From Sorex araneus (taxonomy: Eukaryota; Chordata; Mammalia; Eulipotyphla; Soricidae), in the NCBI RefSeq assembly GCF_027595985.1, contig NC_073303.1, positions 187,198,595 to 187,262,594 on the forward strand: a stretch of 64,000 nucleotides of DNA. The letters run 5' to 3'. The position numbers and the translations under genes were made by a program. A model generated the notes under the pieces. That model saw nothing but the letters and a program-made list of their open reading frames with translations. It made no database searches and had not been told where the DNA came from. Each line of letters begins with the position of its first letter. The first letter of the stretch is position 1. Below, piece by piece: positions 56,621-64,000 of the stretch.

Positions 56621-58070
56621 ATTTGCCCTATCTGAAAACTGTCTCAATTCTCACCACCAACAAAACAGATGCTAAAACTGCTTTGGAAATGTAATGGAAT
56701 GAGGAAATCTCTAAGTATAATCAGCACACGTGAGTGACATTCACAAACAAAATTGCACTAAAAGATGTCAAATACAAACACTATTTTCTGTTTGTTTCTT
56801 CATTTACATGAAGTTCAAATACAGAATATTTTACTTATAATGCTAGAGTCTGAGTGATATGCTCAGGGAACTTTGATTATTTTTGAGATTCTGATATATT
56901 TTTAAATCCCATTTATTCATATGGAAGGCAATTACATGAATATATGCATTTTTAGAAAATTCATTAACTTATGTATTTATCATTTGTGCACTTGTATGTG
57001 TGATTGTCACCTAAATATAATGATAGAAAAGGAAAATATTGCTAGAAGTTCTATGTGGTGACAGACTATGTGTTAAAATGTTGGCAATAATGATAATGAC
57101 TTGCAGTAGTTGTCGGTTTTCTATTCTGAAAATAATACGAGCTAGAATAAATGCCATTTTAAGAATTTATATGTAATTTCTGTATATATGTAAAATAAGT
57201 CTCAGTAATAAAATAAAGGGCATCCTGATAACTTAAAAGAGTTTTATTTATAATCTTCAAAAAAATCTGAGTTTTATGAAAAGCATTCAAACGTTCTCCC
57301 TATCTTTTCAATTATTTTGAAATGTTTTTAGCAAATAATGGAATTACAGTTCTTAAATTGGTACCTATGATATATTTTAAAAGAAGCTTATATTTCTCTA
57401 AAAGCTATTTTAGGTAGATTATACTTCAAGACCTCTATTCCCTTTTAAATATGACATTATTACTTTTCTTAGCATTTCCTCTATGAATTGTCCTTCAGGT
57501 CGGGCAAATTAATGTGTCCTCATGTTCCAGACTTTCCACTTTGGGAACAAAGGACTCAGAAACAATAGTTCAACTGATAATCTAATGACTGGATTTATAG
57601 TACAAAAACACTGCCAGTGTTCAGTTGGATGAATGCCCTGAACAATCACAAAATATTATTAACTAAGAGAAACCTACTGCCTTCCTTACTCTTCACTCTA
57701 TTCCTGTGTTCCATCTTCTACCCTGTGACCCAATATATCCATGTTAGTATAACTGCACTGTTTTCTGTTACTGCAATAAAAAAAAATTATCATTAGCTTT
57801 ATCAGCTCAAGGTTTTATTGAAAATGAGTCCACTCCAAGGCTTAATTGAGTTTTTGCAGCATTTATTTCCTTGAGAGTTTAGAATTAAGGACTTTAATTA
57901 TTTGGTGGTCTTAGCTAGAAATTGGTTTGTTTTTTTCCATGTGGACCTTCCAACAGAACTTCTTTGCTTTATTCAGACAACCAAATGATAATGAGTCTAA
58001 AAATAAAATGTGATTGCTATAGCCTCATATGAATTAACTATGATCAAGGATCTCACGCCACATTTTTTCC
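56621..58070. other. AT-rich intergenic sequence, nothing recognised
   Basis: About 1.4 kb with no repeat or coding signal that I can identify. Confidence 0.5.
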
Positions 58071-58074
58071 CCCT

Positions 58075-58235
58075 AATTTTTTATTGAATCACTGTCAGAT
58101 AGATCCTTACAAAGCTGTTAATGATTAGGTTTCAGGTTTCACATACAATATTCCAACATTCATCTCTCCAGGAGTGTACATATTCCAGAAGCAGTGTCCC
58201 CAATTTTCCTCCCATGACTCTGCACCTCACCTCCA

Positions 58236-58315
<80 letters not shown>

Positions 58316-58500
58316 GATTTTGGACATCACGGTTTGCAATACAGCAGACACTAAAAGGTTGTCTTGTATATCCATTTACCTAATTTTAACACTCAGTTCT
58401 TGTCCAGTGTGATAATTTTCAACTATTATTGTCACACACAAATCTCTCACCTATTCTCTGCCCCACAGACACTTGTGGTAGATTCCATCCCCACTTCACT
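58075..58500 (-). mobile_element. Old L1 3'-UTR-type repeat with (CT)n
   Basis: Begins tttttattgaatcactgtca (reversed L1 3' end). Holds a CT tract (58238-58313), then ggacatcacggtttgcaata and taattttaacactcagttct, matching the layout at 35845-36240. Confidence 0.65.
58238..58313. repeat. (CT)n microsatellite
   Basis: About 76 bases of pure CT dinucleotide. Confidence 0.97.
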
Positions 58501-59534
58501 TTTAACATATTCTTAAAATTAAAAGGAAGTGACAGATCCTGTTCATATTCAATTTCAAGAATCACATAAAAAGCAAAATCTCTTCAAAATCCTGGTCTTC
58601 ATATTTTATTAGTTATGTGCAATTAACATATACTATTCCCTTATCTTCTTGCAGTATTGATTATATGCTGCTAATATTCTGATTTCATATATGACAAAAC
58701 CAGGATGGTTATTATATAATGATAACTAAAAATCATGTGACCATATATTTTTTTGCTAGAAATTATTCAAATGTATGAGAACCTTTGATTATAAAAATTA
58801 AATGCACTTATAGCCTTATTTGTAGAGGTCAATATACTTTGTGACACTTGCTACATGCTACATAATTCAGTTGTGTGGAGTAACATTTCCCTCACATTTT
58901 CCCTCAGGTCTTACACCCACAAATTTTTTTAGCAGTGCTGATTTATAAAGAAGCAAAAAAATATTGTCTTATTTTTCAATAATGTAGTATCTATCACCAA
59001 AATCTCCTGCTCTGTCTCTTCATGTCCTTAATTACCCCCTTGTTTTTCGATCTAAGAAAATATTTGGTCATAGATACATTCTGTCCTAGAACTATGAAGA
59101 CTCATGTATTGAGAGAAGCAATTCTTAGTTTTAATCACACAAATTATACACTATAATATAAAACACAAAAAAATTAAGAAACAGAAGGCTAGAATAATTT
59201 CTCTCAAGATAAATAGAACCTTAGCAGAACAGATGATACCAAAGATCCTATAACTGGCAGATGGTTCCTGTTTGCTTTTATATTGACAGAGATGACATCG
59301 AATTTTTCCCCAATTATGGGTTGGATATAATCCAAATGACAGGGACCACTGATATAAGTAACAGTCACTTTATTTATAAAATTATAATAAGTTATTTTGA
59401 CATATTACTTAGATTGATGCCTAGGTTCACTCTGAACCCATATAAAATATTGTAATATAATTCGAAATAATTTTAAAATTGAATGAGTAAATAATTCTCA
59501 CTAGATGTGTAAACACTTCAATTAGATATATTTT
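58501..59534. other. AT-rich intergenic sequence, nothing recognised
   Basis: No repeat or coding signal identified. Confidence 0.5.
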
Positions 59535-59545
59535 ATTTTATTCTA

Positions 59546-59794
59546 CTGTCACTGTCACTGTCATCCTGTTGCTCATAGATTTGCTCAAGCAAGCACCAGT
59601 AATGTCACCATTGTGAGACTTGTTGTTACTGTTTTTGGCATATCGAATACTCCATGCATATCTTGCCAGGCTCTGCCGTGTGGGTGAGATATTCTCAGTA
59701 AATTGCTGGGCTCTCTGAGAAGGGTGGAGGAATCGAACCCATGTCAGCTGCATGCAAGGCAAACCCCCTACCTGCTGTGCTATCGCTCCAGCCC
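59546..59794 (-). mobile_element. SINE-B, full length, with target duplication
   Basis: 249 bp; the tail on its left reads (ACTGTC)n on the plus strand. Flanked by ATTTTATTCTA / ATTTTATCCTA (59535-59545 and 59795-59805). Confidence 0.95.
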
Positions 59795-60011
59795 ATTTTA
59801 TCCTATTAGAGATAATTTTGCTTTTTCTATATGCTAAGTTCTATTCTGAGGACTTAGATATAATCAAAATTATCTTATGTAATTAGATAATGCTTTAAAG
59901 AAGTGGAATAATTTTATTCCTTTATGGAATTAGTTTTACTTAAACCTGTGTCTTTTACAATAGATTAAGCTTTATATACACCATTTTTTTTTATATATAT
60001 GCACTATGACT

Positions 60012-60257
60012 GGACTGATAGTACAGTGCGTAGGGCATTTGCCTTGCAAGAGGCTGACCCAGGTTCAATTCCTCCATCCCTCTCAGAGAGACTGTTAAGC
60101 TAGCAAAAGTATCCCGCTCACACAGCAGAGCCTGGCAAGCTACCCATGGCTTATTCAATATGCCAAAAACATTACTAAGTTTCACAATGGAGACATTACT
60201 AGTGCCTGCTCAAGCAAATCCATGAACAAGGGGATGACAGTGCTACAGTGCTACAGT
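60012..60257 (+). mobile_element. SINE-B, full length, with short target duplication
   Basis: 246 bp ending gacagtgctacagtgctaca. Flanked by ACTATGACT / ACTATGGCT (60003-60011 and 60258-60266). Confidence 0.93.
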
Positions 60258-60514
60258 ACTATGGCTTTCCTTATAACCCCATTTAATAAAATGCTTCCGA
60301 TAAACATGGTGAATACCAACTCATTTATCATAGAAAAAATGGGGATACATATTCTTCATAATTATATAAATCAGACTATATAAATTATTATAAATGTACA
60401 TAAATATTTCATATCCATATTTTCAATAAATATCTTTTTCAATGAACAAAGAGTTCAGCATATACTGCATGACTTAACAGGATCAAATTGGTATCAATTC
60501 ATAACCTTATAAAT

Positions 60515-60600
60515 GTTTCTCCAAGAACTGTCAGGATTAAGCTCTGGGTGCAGAAACGGGATTAATCCCTGCATTCAGCCAGGTGGAGGCCAAAACAAAA
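60515..60600 (+). mobile_element. SINE-A 3' fragment, old
   Basis: ctccaagaactgtcaggatt, gggtgcagaaacgggattaa. Confidence 0.45.
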
Positions 60601-60818
60601 TGAATCAATAGATCAATAAAACAATGTCTTCTCATGTCAGTATGCTTGAAGCAGATGGAACAATAGACATAAGTATTCTCCTTTTCCTCTCCAGTAACAG
60701 AAAATGAGGGAATATTTTTAAAGATTGTTTTGCATCTTAGCATCTTAATATTGAGATATTACTTGCAAACTTAAGTTCACCCATCTGGAATGTATAATTT
60801 TGTATATTCAAGAATTTG

Positions 60819-61005
60819 GGGGCCAGAGCAATACTACAGCAGGTAGGGCGCTTGCTTACATGTACTTACCTGGGTTCAATCCTTGGCATCCCATATGGTC
60901 TCCTCACCACCACCAGCAGTAGTTCTTGAGTACAGCGCCAGGAGTAACCCCTGAGCTTCTGCAGGTGTAACTAAAAAAAGCAAAAAAAGTAGTTAAAAGA
61001 AAAAA
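60819..61005 (+). mobile_element. SINE-A
   Basis: gccagagcaatactacagca head, catcccatatggtctcctca, gccaggagtaacccctgagc, A-rich tail to 61003. A short AAGAATTT(T)G duplication flanks it. Confidence 0.88.
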
Positions 61006-63025
61006 AAAAGAATTTTGCATCACCAGAAACTGAATGTTGAACATCTTCATTACTTCTAAAGAAAACAGTACCTTATAGCAAGCCCTAAGTAGCTTTGTTC
61101 TCTAAGTCCTAGCAATCAGATAATCTACTCTGTCACTGCTAGCCTTATTATTTCCTTGACTGTGAGTCATGTAATGTTTGACATTTATTGCCTCCTTTAA
61201 ATGTTTGATATGCATTGCCTTCTTTAAAGCAGTATGTTTGTACTATTGATTAGTAATACATTCTTTAATATTGTTGAACAATGTTCTATTTTAGGGATAG
61301 ATAGTCCATAGTCTATGGACCAAGCTCTAAATTGATGTGTTGAGTTATTTTTGTTCGCTCACTGTAACAGACAAAAATAATCTGGTATTAGCAAAAAGTG
61401 ATGCTATTATAAATATTTATGCAGAAATCGGTGTTGGCTAATTTAATTGAAAATTAAAGGGAAATCTGTTTACTCTTACATAATGAAACTAAGGGGTAAG
61501 TAATACATCTGAAAAATATGAGATTTCTTAGGCATTTTAGTTTTATCATGCCATTTTTATTTTCATAATCATGTTAGTCAATTCTCTTAATAATTTTCCA
61601 GTTAGGATAGAGTAGGTTGATAAGCACCAGATGTTTCATACGTACATGCATACCAACATTGGTAGGAATACACTACCCGTGTCATCTTCCCTGCACCAGA
61701 GTCCGAGTCTAACTCCCATCCCCTTCCCTCAGCCCCAACATGCCTTCTTGAAGGAACGTTCTTTTTTTTTGGAATATTTTTTCAGATCAGATTGATATCA
61801 TATACTTTTGACTTTTATTCACTTGGTTGTATTGAATACTATCAATTAACAAGTGACAAACCTGCAATTTGTTTTGTATATTTCAAACATCTCTTGGTTT
61901 ATTCATTCTTCATTTGTTGTCATTTTGTATTAAGAAATATATTCTATTGAAGCATTTTAATAATTATATTGAAATTGGTATAAATTTCAATTACATATGA
62001 AATTGGTATTGAGTTGTTGCTCCAAGTATTTATATGTGTATATATTTATACATATATTCACTTCAATATTTATCAAATAAATTATTATGAACGATTGATA
62101 GAAGTGACCTTGTCTCTATCTCCAATAATTCCCCTTTTATGCTTGTATGTACCTGACATTATGTTACTATTGTTTTTGTTTTTTTACACTAAACAACTTA
62201 TATATTATAAAATACCTTTCAATAGCAAGTACATATTTACTATTCGCTATAGTAAGTTTCTTATTACCCTTTTTAAATTTTCCTTAATAATTCCTTTGTA
62301 TTCTAGTTACAATCTGGTTTCATTTTCTCACAGAAATAGAGCTTTGTTCTGATCTATCATATTTGTGTCATTTTGGCAGATATGTTACATTTTATGTATT
62401 AAAAGTATGGCACGGTAAATTATCTACATATTATTGTTATGCAGTTGCCTTTTAAATGAGCTAAAAGACAAAAGGATGGAACACACAATTATGATGTATT
62501 TTGTGATGACCCAAATAATTATTTCTACTGCATCTCTCTGCCTTTTCCAGTGCATTCCAATTACTGTCTGTTATATCTTGCTTTCAACCTGAAAAACAGA
62601 AAGCTCATTTTGAATTTCTTATAAGGCAAATATGCTACTGATAAATTTTCTCAACTCTTGTTTACTTGAAATTTAATTTTTCTATCTTTTTACAAGTCTC
62701 TTCATATTTGTGAACATTTGACATATCATAAAGTAGATTGTTATATTGTTGCTACTGTGGATACTGATAGCTCCCCCCCTTGCCACTCTATCCCCTACTA
62801 TCTGAGAAGTTAGTGCCATTGTTATTATTTCTATGGTAATTTTGTATTTTTATAGTGATTTGGCTTGAACTACTACATGAAGTTCAATTATCCTAGACCT
62901 TAGCTTTAGATTACCATGCTTAGACTGTTTTCTTTGTTGCATGTTTAGATTAATTGATGGATGCCTCTGGCAAAGACTAAATCAACTATTGATCGATGGA
63001 TTCATATACATTATTTGCCATTTGA
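61006..63025. other. AT-rich intergenic sequence, mostly unrecognised
   Basis: Possible very old L1-type 3' text near 61640-61770 (ctacccgtgtcatcttccct, ccccttccctcagcccc). Frames up to 112 codons here are AT-driven and lack domains. Confidence 0.45.
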
Positions 63026-63029
63026 TTTT

Positions 63030-63210
63030 AGTTTTTGTTTGTTTCTGTTTTGATGCCACATCCAGTTATATCAGGTTTTACTCCTGCCTCTGCATTCAGG
63101 AATCACAGTTCGAGGGCTTAGAGAACCAGAAGGTGGTGTTGGGGATTGAACACTTATCCAACCATATACAAGGCAAATGCCCTACCCACTATACAATCTC
63201 TCTTGCCCTT
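63030..63210 (-). mobile_element. SINE-A, old copy
   Basis: tgccacatccagttatatca, actcctgcctctgcattcag, aaatgccctacccactatac head. Confidence 0.7.
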
Positions 63211-63886
63211 TTGCCATTAGATTTTGACTTTATCTGAGGATGCTTTGTGGAAATCCTGGACAGAGTTTACACGATAAGTCTAAATCAGGTCCATTTGATT
63301 CATGCAGTAACAAATTCAGAACAAGTCAAACATAGATAATGGTTTATTAAATAAATAAATGCACCTGAGAATCAGAGAATAGACTTGCTCAAAGAATGAG
63401 TAATAACCCTTCTAGGTGAGAGGAGAGGTTCACTAAAAGTACCAATGCACACTCAGAGTTAGAGTAGGCAGAGTTAAAGACAACAGATTGATAATATACA
63501 AATTTCTAAGTATACATGTATGGATATAGGACAAATTAACAAGGAGTCAAAATCCATGATGGTTGAAATAAAATGGAGGAATTTGTGTAGTGATTTTCCT
63601 GAAATCAAAATGCTGCTTAGATTCTAACCATATTTGATTACTTTGTCGAGTCCTCCTGGCAGTGTAAACTTTCAGAGCACAGTTGAGCATGATTGTCACT
63701 ATGAAGTATGTTAAAAATGTGCAAGTCACCCATTATTCACCAGCTCCACCATCATAAATGTCCTTGGCTCCAATTGATTGATCTTAGGCTTTACTTAGAC
63801 TTGGATTTTCTTGTTCTTCTTATTATTAAGTGTTTAACGTCTATAATAATTAAATCTCCAAGTTAGGAATGGTTTTGGTTTTATTG
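63211..63886. other. AT-rich intergenic sequence, nothing recognised
   Basis: No repeat or coding signal identified. Confidence 0.5.
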
Positions 63887-63956
63887 TCATCATCATTATC
63901 ATCCTCCTCCTCCTCCTCCTCATCATCATCATCACCCTTATTATCATCATCATTAT
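63887..63956. repeat. (CAT)n/(TCC)n microsatellite
   Basis: About 70 bases of CAT and TCC triplets near the right edge. It may be an element tail, but the sequence after it is too short to say. Confidence 0.9.
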
Positions 63957-64000
63957 GCCATGTTTGGGCTTGGCTGTGTTCAGGTCATAGGGTGCAGGGG

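Noticed and set aside
62014..62352. A 112-codon hydrophobic frame
   Set aside because: AT-rich chance frame; no recognisable family, and similar frames occur in neighbouring AT-rich spacers.

Overview
This is a vertebrate intergenic window with no gene I can defend. It is AT-rich and packed with layered retrotransposons. The dominant repeats share a tRNA-Ala-like SINE head with a recognisable A box (TAGCACAGCGG) and B box (GGTTCGATCC). From memory this head is typical of shrews (Soricidae, Sorex-like). That species call rests on recall of the repeat family and not on any search.

Layout. 1-863: left edge of a minus-strand endogenous betaretrovirus-like provirus (5' LTR, primer-binding site, start of gag open to the window edge). 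0.9-9.9 kb: old SINEs, possible L1 5' remnants, and a ~970 bp pyrimidine microsatellite grown from a SINE tail. 10-12.3 kb: a long RTE-tailed repeat, a beta-actin processed pseudogene and a candidate solo LTR. 14.6-18.3 kb: AT-rich and nearly repeat-free. 18.8-27 kb: an L1 nest. An ancient L1 was hit by an L1-tailed composite element and by a twin-primed L1, which was then hit by a younger L1. 27-34.2 kb: a relic of an RTE-clade LINE and two large composite elements built from L1 3'-UTR modules. 34-47 kb: scattered SINEs and AT-rich sequence. 47.9-52.5 kb: a second copy of the young L1, a small composite element and an L1 carrying a nested SINE. 52.6-64 kb: SINEs, microsatellites and AT-rich sequence.

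The elements form two mobilisation systems. L1 copies (poly(A), target-site duplications) appear to move SINE-A, the actin copy and a modular composite family that I do not recognise. A second SINE family, SINE-B, has the same tRNA-like head but a different body. It ends in short tandem repeats (TACAGTG/ACAGTG) instead of poly(A). Its 3' end reads in frame with the C-terminus of an RTE-type LINE seen at 27.9-28.2 kb. Most short open frames in the window are chance frames through these repeats.
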